Positions 8,019-16,931 are shown, counted from the first letter of the stretch. The stretch is 64,000 bases of DNA from Lampropedia aestuarii (GCF_004803635.1 NZ_SSWX01000001.1:186001-250000); one strand, 5' to 3'. The notes: generated by a model not told the origin, from the letters alone. Translations and numbers: made by a program.

Positions 8019-9101
8019 TCATGCCAGCCACGCATCCATGCCAGCATTCAATGCCGCGCCTCCTACCACCAACCAGAAGAACAAGCCCAAAGCCATCAGC
8101 AGGGGCTTGACACCCGCTTTCTTGATCGCACTCAAATGCGTGGTCAAGCCCAATGCAGCCATGGCAGTTGCAAGCAAGAAATTGTCCACCACCACAATCC
8201 ACTCGTTGACAATGGCCGGCTGCAACTGCAGTGAGTTCAAGACCACCACCGCAATGAACCCAAGTGCAAACCATGGCACTGCCTTGGCAAACGACGAATC
8301 CTTGGCATCGGCTACCTGGCCACGCGCCTGAGCACGCAACCAGATTGCCAGGCAAATCAAGAAAGGCGCCAGCATCATCACGCGCACCATCTTCACAATC
8401 ACTGCTGTATCGGACGTGCTTGCACTGATGGCATCGCCAGCGGCCACGACTTGCGCCACCTCATGCACCGTAGAGCCGATATAAACCCCAAATGCCTGCT
8501 CTCCTGCGGGCACCAGGCCCCATGCCCCATTCAACGCATACAGCACGGGGTACAAAAAAGTCGCGATCGTGCCAAATACAACCACTGTTGCCACCGCCAC
8601 CGCCACTTGCTCAGCCTTGCCCTTCACAACCGGCTCGGTGGCCAAAACGGCAGCGGCGCCGCAAATCGAGCTGCCTGCGCCAATCAGGATCGCGGTTTTT
8701 TTATCAATGCCCAAGCAACGCACGCCTATCCAGATGGCCAAGCCAAAGGTCGTCACGACCATGGCCAAATCGGTCGCTACGCCGACGATGCCCACTTGAG
8801 CCACATCCTGCACTGTCAGCCGGAATCCATACAGGACAATGCCCAGCCGAAGCAGTGTTTGCTTGGAAAAACCAACGCCCGCGCCGCAATGCGCGCTCAA
8901 GCGCCCATACATGGAGTTGCCAAGCAGCATCCCAAGCACAATCGCCAGTGTCAAAGCACTCAGCCCCATGCCTTTGAACCAAGGCTGTGCAGCCAGCAAC
9001 ATGGAGAGCGTGCCTACAGCAGCGCTCAAAACAATCCCCGGGACCAGCACACCAGCGTGGTTTGCCTTTCTTAATGCACCAGTCAACAACAGCGTGGTCA
9101 T
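8019..9101 (-). CDS. YeiH/UPF0324-family putative sulfate or sulfite exporter
   Basis: A 360-residue inner-membrane protein with about ten hydrophobic segments. Family landmarks are LALVLGMLLGN-like LAIVLGMLLGNSMYG, FSKQTLLRLGIVLYGFRLT, KTAILIGAGSSICGAAAVLA and VGSTVHEVAQVVAAG-like IGSTVHEVAQVVAAG. Members are annotated as putative sulfate exporters. The divergent LysR gene next door is an arrangement also seen for yeiH and yeiE in E. coli, which supports both names. ATG at 9101 has no strong ribosome binding site. Confidence 0.88.
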   Translation of the reverse strand: MTTLLLTGALRKANHAGVLVPGIVLSAAVGTLSMLLAAQPWFKGMGLSALTLAIVLGMLLGNSMYGRLSAHCGAGVGFSKQTLLRLGIVLYGFRLTVQDVAQVGIVGVATDLAMVVTTFGLAIWIGVRCLGIDKKTAILIGAGSSICGAAAVLATEPVVKGKAEQVAVAVATVVVFGTIATFLYPVLYALNGAWGLVPAGEQAFGVYIGSTVHEVAQVVAAGDAISASTSDTAVIVKMVRVMMLAPFLICLAIWLRAQARGQVADAKDSSFAKAVPWFALGFIAVVVLNSLQLQPAIVNEWIVVVDNFLLATAMAALGLTTHLSAIKKAGVKPLLMALGLFFWLVVGGAALNAGMDAWLA

Positions 9102-9226
9102 ACCTCTACCTTTTATAAACGCCTGAAATATTGATATAACCAGAATTTATTTAAAAATAATCATCCTGTCCAATGAGTTATTTATCTATCATTAACCCAT
9201 TTAATTAATTGATTGCACATCCAGCT

Positions 9227-10150
9227 ATGCGGCTCACACTGAGACAACTTCAAATATTCGCAGCGATTGCGCGCAATGGCAGCACCGCTTCGGCCGGCGA
9301 CGAGGTGGGCTTATCACAATCGGCCTCTAGCGCCGCATTGAATGAGCTGGAGCGACTGCTATCGCGCCCCCTGTTTGATCGCACTGGCAAACGCTTGGTC
9401 ATCAACGAGAATGGCCGCCTGTTGCTGCCAAAAGCCTTGGCTTTGCTAGATGCAGCGGCAGACATCGAGCGAGAGGCCGACTGCCTGGAAAACAGCCCGC
9501 CGCCGCTGCGCATTGGTGCCAGCACCACCATCGGAAACCACGTCTTGCCACAGGTGCTGCAGCAATACCTTGCTCGCTGGACAACACACTCGTCCACGAC
9601 CGACTGGCACACCCGCATCATGATTGGCAATACCGCGGAAGTGTGCCGGATGGTCTGCGCCTTTGAGCTCGATATCGGCTTGATTGAAGGCCCCAGCCAT
9701 GAGCCCGACTTGCAGACCAGGCCATGGGTCAACGACGAGCTGGTTCTTGTCGCTGCGCCAGCAATGGCTGCAAAAATGCAGGCCAATAACGCCACTGGCG
9801 TGGTGTCTCTGCGCCGCTTGCAAGCGCAAGTCTGGCTGCTGCGAGAGCAAGGCTCAGGCACACGCATGGCAATGGATGCAGCCCTGCTACCCAGCCTCCA
9901 CACCTACCGCAAAAGCATCGAGCTGGGCAGCTCCGAAGCCATTAAATATGCAGCGGCACAAGGGCTGGGCATCGCCTGTGTCTCTCAATGGGTTGTCTCG
10001 GAAATGGTCCAGTCTGGCAAACTGGTGCGACTGCAAACCTCTTTGCCACGCTTAATCAGACCGTTTTATATCGTGATGCATCGAGATAAAGCCCCCACAC
10101 ATGCACTGCACAACCTACTGACCCAACTCAGCACAGTCAATCTGACTTGA
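9227..10150 (+). CDS. LysR-family regulator, YeiE-like
   Basis: A LysR regulator of about 307 residues. The DNA-binding domain starts MRLTLRQLQIFAAIARNG, with helix-turn-helix residues VGLSQSASSAALNELERLL and RPLFDRTGKRLVINENGR. The effector domain begins about residue 88 (PLRIGASTTIGNHVLPQVL), close to CysB/YeiE-type regulators. I prefer ATG 9227 to a TTG six codons upstream because homology starts there. The shared intergenic space with the YeiH-family exporter (126 bp) suggests it controls that gene; this is inference from gene order. Confidence 0.88.
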   Translation: MRLTLRQLQIFAAIARNGSTASAGDEVGLSQSASSAALNELERLLSRPLFDRTGKRLVINENGRLLLPKALALLDAAADIEREADCLENSPPPLRIGASTTIGNHVLPQVLQQYLARWTTHSSTTDWHTRIMIGNTAEVCRMVCAFELDIGLIEGPSHEPDLQTRPWVNDELVLVAAPAMAAKMQANNATGVVSLRRLQAQVWLLREQGSGTRMAMDAALLPSLHTYRKSIELGSSEAIKYAAAQGLGIACVSQWVVSEMVQSGKLVRLQTSLPRLIRPFYIVMHRDKAPTHALHNLLTQLSTVNLT

Positions 10151-10574
10151 TGGCGCGCTGCAAAATCCTCTGTGCCGCAATGCCCTTTTGGGTGCCCTGC
10201 GCTATTGGGGAGATGATGAGCAGGCTCTTGGATCATGGCCACTCTACAATAGCGGCCGAGGCCCAAGCATGGCATAGCGCTTGCGCGCACCGGCCCTTCA
10301 GCCAAAGCTGAGGGCAACGTTGGCAGACCAGCTGCCATCGCAGTAGCGCCCCATGCCTGCACCAGAGCAAGCTCGCCTCCCCCCAACTCGGTGTGACTGG
10401 CAAGCCTCACTGATCCATTTCCACTGAACAACGCACCTGGTGGGCCTACCATCAGAGCATGCAGACGATCTGCGCACCGAACGCCTTGATGACCATGAGC
10501 AAGCTCTTGACAGCCGACAATGGGCATTGCTTTTTTGAATTTCCCTTCGCCGTGCCCTTTGGGCTTGTTTGACC
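10151..10574. other. Gene-free stretch with fragments of the dispersed repeat
   Basis: About 420 bp without a credible gene between the YeiE-like regulator and thiD. Two stretches near 10213-10238 and 10489-10512 resemble the arm of the dispersed repeat in reverse orientation (GATGAGCAGGCTCTTGG and GACCATGAGCAAGCTCTTG). On the minus strand, 10160-10240 aligns with the left half of the element at 11433-11541: both have GGCACCCAAAAGGGCATT. Open frames here have no recognisable protein. Confidence 0.6.
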
Positions 10575-11426
10575 ATGACTACTCACGAGACTGAAACCCT
10601 TTTTCCCACCACACCGCCGCCTCGCGTGCTCAGCATTGCGGGCACCGACCCGACCGGCGGTGCCGGCATTCAGGCCGACCTCAAAAGCATTGCCGCCAAT
10701 GGTGGCTTTGGCATGGCCGTCGTGACTGCGTTGGTGGCGCAAAACACCCAGGGTGTGCGCTCGATTCATATTCCACCAGTGGCGTTTTTGCGTGAGCAAT
10801 TGGATGCGGTCAGTGATGACGTCCAGATTGACGCCGTCAAAATCGGCATGCTGGGCAACAGCGAGATCATTGACACCGTGACCGCCTGGCTGGCCCAGAA
10901 CCGCCCGCCAGTAGTCGTGCTCGACCCGGTCATGGTGGCCACCAGTGGCGACCGCTTACTGAACGCCGAGGCCGAAGCAGCGCTGCGCCAATTGCTGCAC
11001 AAAGCTGACTTGATTACCCCCAACATGCCTGAGCTGGCGGTCTTGGCGCAAACCCAGGAAGCCCATGAATGGCCCGAAGTGCTGGCGCAGGCGCGCGCAG
11101 TGGCCGCGCAATACCAGGTGCATGTATTGGCCAAAGGCGGGCATTTGCAAGGCCATAGAGCGCCCGATGCGTTAGTGACCATCGATGGCCACATACAAGA
11201 ATTTGCGGGCCAGCGTGTCGAGACCAAAAACACCCACGGCACAGGCTGTTCTTACTCAGCGGCACTGGCCACCTTAAGGCCCCAAGTGCAGAACTGGGGC
11301 CAAGCAGTGGCGATTGCCAAACCTTGGCTCACCGAAAGCATTCGCCATGCTGACAGCTTGCATGTCGGCCATGGCAACGGCCCGATTCACCACTTTGCAG
11401 GGATGTGGCAACGCGCCAAACGCTAA
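10575..11426 (+). CDS. thiD: Hydroxymethylpyrimidine/phosphomethylpyrimidine kinase
   Basis: A 283-residue ribokinase-fold kinase of thiamine biosynthesis that phosphorylates HMP and HMP-phosphate to HMP-pyrophosphate. Landmarks: VLSIAGTDPTGGAGIQADLK at the N terminus, the substrate-binding GMAVVTALVAQNTQGV, DPVMVATSG in the centre, LITPNMPELAVL, and the anion-hole segment NTHGTGCSYSAALA. ATG at 10575 is preferred to a TTG two codons earlier. The gene stands alone with no other thi genes near it. Confidence 0.9.
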   Translation: MTTHETETLFPTTPPPRVLSIAGTDPTGGAGIQADLKSIAANGGFGMAVVTALVAQNTQGVRSIHIPPVAFLREQLDAVSDDVQIDAVKIGMLGNSEIIDTVTAWLAQNRPPVVVLDPVMVATSGDRLLNAEAEAALRQLLHKADLITPNMPELAVLAQTQEAHEWPEVLAQARAVAAQYQVHVLAKGGHLQGHRAPDALVTIDGHIQEFAGQRVETKNTHGTGCSYSAALATLRPQVQNWGQAVAIAKPWLTESIRHADSLHVGHGNGPIHHFAGMWQRAKR

Positions 11427-11432
11427 GCCTTC

Positions 11433-11541
11433 AAACCTGTTCAAAATTTCCACGCAGCCTGGCAAGGCACCCAAAAGGGCATTACGGCCTTGCCTTTTGG
11501 ACTCCAACGCGGTCTGCGAAAAAATCGCAAACAGGTTCTTA
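11433..11541. repeat. Imperfect palindromic repeat element, about 110 bp
   Basis: The left arm AAACCTGTTCAAAATTTCC and the right arm, read on the minus strand, AAGAACCTGTTTGCGATTTT are inverted relatives; both are followed by CGCAG. The interior contains GGCAAGGCACCCAAAAGGGC and TTTTGGACTCCAACGCGG. The right arm overlaps the stop codon of the Fur-family gene. The same architecture recurs at 57211-57375. Confidence 0.65.
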
Positions 11542-12078
11542 GGCGGCGGGACTTTGCGGCTTTGCTGCTTTGGCCTGCTTGGCCAGTGCTTTGGCTTGCC
11601 TGGCCAGCGCTTTGGTCGCACATTCGGCGCAGCTGCCATACAGCGTCAAATCATGCGAATGCAGCGTAAAACCGGCAGGTAGCAAGGCTGAGAAGGTTTC
11701 ATCGCAACCATCGATATCAAAAACGCGCTCACAATCCTCGCAGCGAAAATGGTGGTGATGGTGGTCGGCCTTGTGCGCCAACTCGTAGAACAAGCGGTTG
11801 CCCGGTAGCTGCACCGGCGACAGCTCACCGACTTCGACCATCGCCTTGAGGTTGCGGTACACAGTGGCAATGCCCAAACGTGGCACCAATTTTTTGGCCG
11901 CATCCAGAATTTCCGGCGGCGACATCGGTCGCGCTTCCTTGACCATCACTTCGCGAATCGCAGCCCGCTGGCGCGTTGCGCGCTCGCCATGTACTGGACT
12001 GTTTAACGCGTCATGGGCGGCGTGGCCGTGGCCAGCATGTGCATGGGGAATGTCATGTTCGTGTGTCGCTCGGTTCAT
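11539..12078 (-). CDS. Fur-family metalloregulator with histidine-rich N terminus
   Basis: About 179 residues. The N terminus is histidine-rich (HEHDIPHAHAGHGHAAHD), then comes the winged helix of Fur proteins (RQRAAIREVMVKEARPMSPP, GIATVYRNLKAMVEVGEL) and the dimerisation domain with HHHHHFRCEDCERVFDIDGC and a second CAEC pair that would bind structural zinc. The tail ALARQAKALAKQAKAAK is low-complexity and basic. The extra histidines and cysteine pairs suggest a zinc regulator (Zur-like), but no zinc transporter is adjacent, so I leave it as Fur family. ATG 12078 was chosen because the upstream extension lacks homology; no strong ribosome binding site is visible. Its stop codon lies in a repeat element. 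Confidence 0.85.
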   Translation of the reverse strand: MNRATHEHDIPHAHAGHGHAAHDALNSPVHGERATRQRAAIREVMVKEARPMSPPEILDAAKKLVPRLGIATVYRNLKAMVEVGELSPVQLPGNRLFYELAHKADHHHHHFRCEDCERVFDIDGCDETFSALLPAGFTLHSHDLTLYGSCAECATKALARQAKALAKQAKAAKPQSPAA

Positions 12079-12146
12079 AAGCGCAATTGTGCCATCAGCA
12101 CGCGTGCGCACATGCACGCCGTGCAATGGCCTTGGCACACGCCCAC

Positions 12147-12171
12147 CAAAAGAGCGGCCAAGGCCGCTCTT
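12147..12171 (-). terminator. Terminator of the TRAP permease genes
   Basis: AAGAGCGGCC, a two-base centre, GGCCGCTCTT followed by TT on the minus strand, 24 bp after the dctM stop. The stem is perfect. Confidence 0.75.
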
Positions 12172-12194
12172 GCCCAATACCATTCTGGCAAAGC

Positions 12195-14000
12195 TTACTG
12201 CGACAAGCTCTCTTGCAAGGCTTGGGCAGGATCGTCTGAGCCGTAGCCATCGCCAGGCGCAGCAAACGGATCTGACCCATTCGAGGCATCACCCCCATCT
12301 CCATCGCCATATGCATGACCAAACGGATTGTCATTGCCATAGCCGCTGTGACCGCCCAAAGAATCCAGCATTTGCGCTCCCACCGCATCCATGTCGACAT
12401 CAATGGGTGCATCCAAACTGCCAGTCACCAATGTTGGAAAGGCGATCAAGCTCCCCACCATCACCAGCTGGATGCACAAAAAGGGAATCGCACCTTTATA
12501 GATTTGCATGGTGGTCACCGGTGCAATGGTCTGGCGCGTGACTCTGTCCACATAGGGCTTGTCAGGCGCAACCGAGCGCAAGAAGAACAGCGCAAAACCA
12601 AACGGCGGGTGCATGAACGAGGTCTGCATATTCATCGCCAAAATCACACCGAACCAGATCAGGTCGATGCCCATCGCATGCGCAACCGGCCCCAGCAATG
12701 GCACGATGATGAAGGACAGCTCAAAATAATCCAGAAAGAACGCCAAGAAGAACACCAGGATGTTCACAAAGATCAGAAAGCCGACCTCACCTCCAGGCAA
12801 GGAGGTCAGTAAATGCTCAACCCAGATCGGCCCATCAGCGGCCTGAAACACCATACTGAAGGTGGTTGCGCCGATCAAAATGAACATCACAAAGCTCGTC
12901 AAACGGGTCGACGATGCCAGCGCCTGCTTGAATAAAGTCATGTTCAGGCGCTTGCGCAAAAAACCCATCACGATTGCAGCCATCGCGCCCATCGCACCGC
13001 CTTCGGTCGGTGTGGCAATCCCCAAAAAGATCGTGCCCAAAACCAGAAAGATCAACAACAGCGGCGGAATCAACACAAAGGTCACGCGCTCGGCCAAACG
13101 TGACAGCAACTTCAAGCCCAGCAAGCGGTTGACACTGGCAATCAAAAATGCCACAAAAACACCACCGCACATGGCGGTGACAATTTTCTCATCCATTGCA
13201 ACGCTGGTGACTTCGCGCCCTTCAATCCAAGAGTGGATATCGGCCATGTGCGAGGCCAAAAATACAGAGACAATGGCCGACAAAGTCATCAGCACTACCA
13301 GTGAGGTATAGCCCGCGTTGCCATTGTCCTCACGGTAAATACGTGCCTCAGGTGGAAGCGCCGGCACAGAGTTTGGGCGGAAAATCGCCAAAAGTGCAAT
13401 CCAGACGATGTAGCAGCCAATCAGCATCATCGCTGGAATCATGGCGCCTTTGTACATCTCGCCCACGCTGCGGCCCAACTGGTCAGCCATCAAAATCAAG
13501 ACCAAGGACGGCGGCACAATTTGCGCCAAAGTCCCAGAGGCCGCAATCACCCCACTGGCCAGTTTGCGGTCATAGCCGTAGCGCAGCATGATCGGCAGCG
13601 AAATCAAGCCCATTGAGATCACTGAAGCGGCCACCACGCCGGTCGTGGCCGCCAGCATCGCACCGACAAACACCACCGCCAGCGCCAAACCACCGCGAAT
13701 AGAGCCAAACACCTGGCCGATGGTCTCGATCAGGTCTTCGGCCATGCCGCTGCGCTCCATCACCAAGCCCATCAAGGTGAAAAAAGGCACGGCCAACAAA
13801 GTGTCATTGGCCAATATCCCAATCAAGCGCTGGGGCAACCAGGCGATGATCGACGATGAGAACACGCCCATCTCGACGCCGATAAAAGCGAACAACAGCC
13901 CGCAAGCGCCCAAGCTGAATGCAACTGGGAAACCCAGCAACAGAAAAAAGATCAGCCCCACAAACATGATGGGGGCAAAATTTGAGGCAATGAATTCCAT
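12195..14000 (-). CDS. dctM: TRAP transporter large permease (DctM type)
   Basis: A 601-residue inner-membrane protein, the ion-coupled large subunit of a tripartite ATP-independent periplasmic transporter. N-terminal landmarks: FLLLGFPVAFSLGACGLLFA, DTLLAVPFFTLMGLVMERSG, AMLAATTGVVAASVISMGLI and ASGTLAQIVPPSLVLILMA. It is longer than the usual 425-residue DctM because of an insertion in the middle (about residues 215-285), as in the large-permease subfamily, and a tail. Residues about 535-601 are rich in Gly, Asp, Asn and Ser (GYGNDNPFGHAYGDGDGGD), a soluble, low-complexity tail I would not expect in this family. It follows dctQ by 24 bp; no DctP receptor is in view. Confidence 0.9.
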   Translation of the reverse strand: MEFIASNFAPIMFVGLIFFLLLGFPVAFSLGACGLLFAFIGVEMGVFSSSIIAWLPQRLIGILANDTLLAVPFFTLMGLVMERSGMAEDLIETIGQVFGSIRGGLALAVVFVGAMLAATTGVVAASVISMGLISLPIMLRYGYDRKLASGVIAASGTLAQIVPPSLVLILMADQLGRSVGEMYKGAMIPAMMLIGCYIVWIALLAIFRPNSVPALPPEARIYREDNGNAGYTSLVVLMTLSAIVSVFLASHMADIHSWIEGREVTSVAMDEKIVTAMCGGVFVAFLIASVNRLLGLKLLSRLAERVTFVLIPPLLLIFLVLGTIFLGIATPTEGGAMGAMAAIVMGFLRKRLNMTLFKQALASSTRLTSFVMFILIGATTFSMVFQAADGPIWVEHLLTSLPGGEVGFLIFVNILVFFLAFFLDYFELSFIIVPLLGPVAHAMGIDLIWFGVILAMNMQTSFMHPPFGFALFFLRSVAPDKPYVDRVTRQTIAPVTTMQIYKGAIPFLCIQLVMVGSLIAFPTLVTGSLDAPIDVDMDAVGAQMLDSLGGHSGYGNDNPFGHAYGDGDGGDASNGSDPFAAPGDGYGSDDPAQALQESLSQ

Positions 14001-14024
14001 GGTGTGCTTGTCCTTGCCTGCTGA

Positions 14025-14672
14025 TCAGAGCTGCTGCCCAGTGGCAGACAGCGTGTTGTTTTGACGCTCCTGGACAGCCTTGGCCTCGCGCGCCTGGGCC
14101 TCCATGCGCAGCTCTTCGGCCAAGGCCTCTTCGGCCGTGATGTCTGTGGCCCGGCCCATCGGGTCTGGGCCATCGCCCGTCAAGAATGCAATGCGTTTGA
14201 TCAGCTCTGACCAGCCTTGCAGCATCAGCAACGCAACCCCCACAGGAATTGACAGCCACACCGGCCAGCGCACCAAGCCACCAGGGTTGCCCGACATTTC
14301 GCCGGACTCATACATTTGCACCAGCACCGGCCAGGTGTAGTAGATGATGACCAAGCACAACGGCGTCAAAAACAGGGCGAAGCCAACAATATCAATCCAC
14401 ACCTGCACTTTTTTCGGCAGGCGGCTATTGATCACATCAATGCGCACATGCTCACGATGCAGCAAGGTATAGCCGGCTGCGAGCAAAAAACTCCACGCAA
14501 ACAAATACCACTGCATCTCCAAATAAGCATTGGAGCTGGTGCCGAATACTTTGCGCACAATCGCATTCGCAGCACTGACGAAGGTGGCTATAAAAATGAT
14601 CCATATCGCATATTTGCCTATGAAAGCATTGAGCCTGTCGATAGCCCTTGATAGGGCAAGTAGAGCCTGCAT
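14025..14672 (-). CDS. dctQ: TRAP transporter small permease (DctQ type)
   Basis: A 215-residue protein with four predicted membrane segments: YAIWIIFIATFVSAANAIVR, WYLFAWSFLLAAGYTLLHRE, VQVWIDIVGFALFLTPLCLV and WLSIPVGVALLMLQGW. The segment HVRIDVINSRLPKKVQ is typical of small TRAP permeases. The last 55 residues are charged and Ala/Glu/Gln-rich, probably cytoplasmic. It forms the membrane complex with the DctM protein encoded 24 bp downstream. The 480 bp upstream contain no DctP gene. Confidence 0.88.
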   Translation of the reverse strand: MQALLALSRAIDRLNAFIGKYAIWIIFIATFVSAANAIVRKVFGTSSNAYLEMQWYLFAWSFLLAAGYTLLHREHVRIDVINSRLPKKVQVWIDIVGFALFLTPLCLVIIYYTWPVLVQMYESGEMSGNPGGLVRWPVWLSIPVGVALLMLQGWSELIKRIAFLTGDGPDPMGRATDITAEEALAEELRMEAQAREAKAVQERQNNTLSATGQQL

Positions 14673-15152
14673 GGTGTCTCCAGATTAAGGCTAGTGAGGC
14701 TGGGCAATCAGCGGGTGTAGTTGATTGCATCGCCCTAGAAGAGGCCAAATTGTACGAATATGCCCTGGCTGGCGACATAGTAAGAATGCTTATTTGGCGC
14801 GCTTTTTTGAAAGGCAAGCCAGCATTGTCATTTAGGTGACATTCACTCCTGCGTGCACTGTCAGCACACACCGTTTTGGCGCCTTTCCCCAGCAAGATCA
14901 CCTGCTCTTTAACCGCGCACATCGCGCCAGCGCCAGCAAACGCTCCGAGTGGCTTAAAATACGCGTTTCGCTAGCGCAATAGCTCAAAGAACCTAGCATG
15001 AGATCTTGGTGTAGCAGCTCGCTCCTTGCTGAACCACTGAGCGGCCAAGCGCTAACCCCCATTGTTATTTTGCCGAGTGCCGCATAAGCACCCTGCCTCC
15101 AACAGGCGGGGTTTGCCGAACGAACGCGCAGGCGCCCCCTAAGGAAACCTCC
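14673..15152. other. Divergent intergenic region between dctQ and ychF
   Basis: About 480 bp without a supportable gene. It must hold promoters for dctQM and ychF. A hairpin (ACCCTGCCT, short loop, AGGCGGGGT; 15090-15112) lies about 40 bp before ychF and could act in its leader. Nothing else recognisable was found. Confidence 0.5.
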
Positions 15153-16247
15153 ATGAGCTTGAAATGCGGCATCGTGGGCCTGCCAAACGTTGGCAAGTCC
15201 ACTCTTTTTAACGCCCTCACCAACGCCGGCATCGCCGCAGAAAACTACCCGTTCTGCACCATTGAGCCCAACGAAGGCGTGGTGGAAGTGCCCGACCCGC
15301 GCCTGCAAGAGTTGGCTGCCATTGTTGGCCCTGAGCGCATTCTTCCTGCCGTGGTCGAGTTTGTCGACATTGCCGGCCTGGTCGCCGGCGCCAGCAAAGG
15401 CGAAGGCCTGGGCAACCAGTTTTTGGCCCATATCCGCGAGACCGATGCGATCATCAACGTTGTGCGCTGTTTCGAGGACGACAACGTCATCCACGTCGCA
15501 GGCAAAGTCGACCCGATTGCCGACATCGAGGTGATTCAAACCGAGTTGTGCCTGGCCGATATGGGCACAGTCGACAAGTCCATCCAGCGCTACAGCAAAC
15601 TGGCCCGATCTGGCCAGGACAAAGAAGCAGCGAAAATTTTGACCGTGCTGCAAAAAATCCAGCCTGCACTGGACGAAGCCAAACCGATTCGCACCTTGGG
15701 CCTGAGCGCAGACGAGTTGCTGCTGCTCAAGCCTCTGAGCCTGATCACGGCTAAACCTGCAATGTTCGTTGGCAACGTCAGCGAAGACGGTTTCGAAAAC
15801 AACCCATTCCTGGATCGTTTGCAGCAGTATGCAAGCAGCCAAGGCGCGCCAGTTGTTGCCATTTCAGCCAAAATCGAATCTGAGCTGGCCGGCATGGAAG
15901 CCGAAGACCGCGCTCTGTTCCTGGAAGAAATTGGCCAGGCCGAGCCAGGCCTGAACCGTTTGATTCGCGCCGCTTACAGCCTGCTGGGTCTGCAAACCTA
16001 CTTCACCGCTGGCGTCAAAGAAGTGCGCGCCTGGACCGTGAAAAAAGGTGCGACCGCCCCACAGGCAGCGGGCGTCATTCACGGTGACTTTGAGCGCGGT
16101 TTTATTCGTGCCCAAACCATCAGCTTTGCCGACTACATCCAGTACAAGGGCGAGCAAGGCGCAAAAGAAGCCGGCAAAATGCGCGCCGAAGGCAAGGAAT
16201 ACATCGTGCAGGACGGCGATGTGCTGAACTTCTTGTTCAACGTCTGA
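15153..16247 (+). CDS. ychF: Redox-regulated ATPase/GTPase YchF
   Basis: A 364-residue member of the Obg-like P-loop family. [15 protein letters not shown] is the Walker A motif at residues 8-22, [20 protein letters not shown] and [20 protein letters not shown] are the YchF switch regions, [12 protein letters not shown] is the G5 region, and the C-terminal TGS domain ends [14 protein letters not shown]. The family prefers ATP and associates with ribosomes. Start follows AAGGAAACCTCC. The usual neighbour pth is not seen. Confidence 0.95.
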   Translation: MSLKCGIVGLPNVGKSTLFNALTNAGIAAENYPFCTIEPNEGVVEVPDPRLQELAAIVGPERILPAVVEFVDIAGLVAGASKGEGLGNQFLAHIRETDAIINVVRCFEDDNVIHVAGKVDPIADIEVIQTELCLADMGTVDKSIQRYSKLARSGQDKEAAKILTVLQKIQPALDEAKPIRTLGLSADELLLLKPLSLITAKPAMFVGNVSEDGFENNPFLDRLQQYASSQGAPVVAISAKIESELAGMEAEDRALFLEEIGQAEPGLNRLIRAAYSLLGLQTYFTAGVKEVRAWTVKKGATAPQAAGVIHGDFERGFIRAQTISFADYIQYKGEQGAKEAGKMRAEGKEYIVQDGDVLNFLFNV

Positions 16248-16451
16248 CCACTCTTGCCAGGTTTCGCATCTGTTCACGTTGTTTCATGATGTTTCAATAG
16301 ATTATTTGAAATCAACGAGTTAGATTGACTTTGACGGCGCTTCGTGTTGCATCACGTTGCGTCGTTTTTCATGTCTTTTCAAGGAAAAATTGGGTTCGCT
16401 TGTGGGTATGGCTCTTGACCACCTCTCGTTCTGGTGGGTATGGAGCTGTCC

Positions 16452-16612
16452 ATGCTCACCGACATGCACTGCCGTACCGCCAAGCCACGCGAACGGCTCT
16501 ACCGACTAAACGACCGTGACGGTCTCTATTTGGAGGTCAAACCCAATGGGGTCAAGGCCTTCCGATACCGCTTCATGCTGGGCGGCAAGGAATCGATGAT
16601 GGCCCTGGGTGA
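16452..16612 (+). pseudogene. Tyrosine-recombinase integrase, N-terminal stub
   Basis: About 54 residues match the arm-binding N-terminal domain of phage- and island-type integrases (MLTDMHCRTAKPRERLYRLN, DGLYLEVKPNGVKAFRYRF, GGKESMMALGE). Homology ends abruptly at residue MALGE, exactly where the left inverted repeat of an IS5-type element begins. The catalytic domain is absent from the window. It is a dead remnant of an integrated element at the ychF 3' side. Confidence 0.75.
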
Positions 16613-16931
16613 GGCTTTGTTGCACAAATCGAGCCGTGAACGGTAGTAGGCTGTGAGCATGAGTGAATCACGCTGGTCAGGGCGCAAATACCGAACAAAG
16701 AACTGGAAAGAATACAACCAGGCGTTGAAGGCGCGAGGTTCGCTCACCGTCTGGTTCGAGCCGGGCATGCAGTGGCAGCCTGCAGCGAGCGGCAAGTGGC
16801 TGAGTTGAATGTGCGTGCCTCTATTCTCAATCGGTTCACCGAACTGGGCTGCCCTGAGACGGTTGCTGTGGGATAGCTGCGTCTAGGGTTTGGGGTCATT
16901 CGGCCTACGCTATTTTTATGCAACAGAGCCC
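16613..16931 (+). mobile_element. Decayed IS5-family insertion sequence with internal deletion
   Basis: Ends are related inverted repeats: GGCTTTGTTGCACAAATC on the left and, on the minus strand, GGCTCTGTTGCATAAAA on the right. Inside, 16659-16808 encodes an IS5-type transposase N terminus (YRTKNWKEYNQALKARGSLT then VWFEPGMQWQP) ending at a frameshifted stop, and the frame through 16796-16876 encodes the transposase C terminus (VRASILNRFTELGCPETVAV). About two thirds of the element is missing, so the transposase is not functional. It sits inside the integrase stub. Confidence 0.75.

Noticed and set aside
16248-16451. Looked for a tRNA or attachment site next to the integrase stub
   Set aside because: No tRNA cloverleaf or TTCGA-type T-loop with matching acceptor stem is visible and no clear direct repeat of useful length was found.
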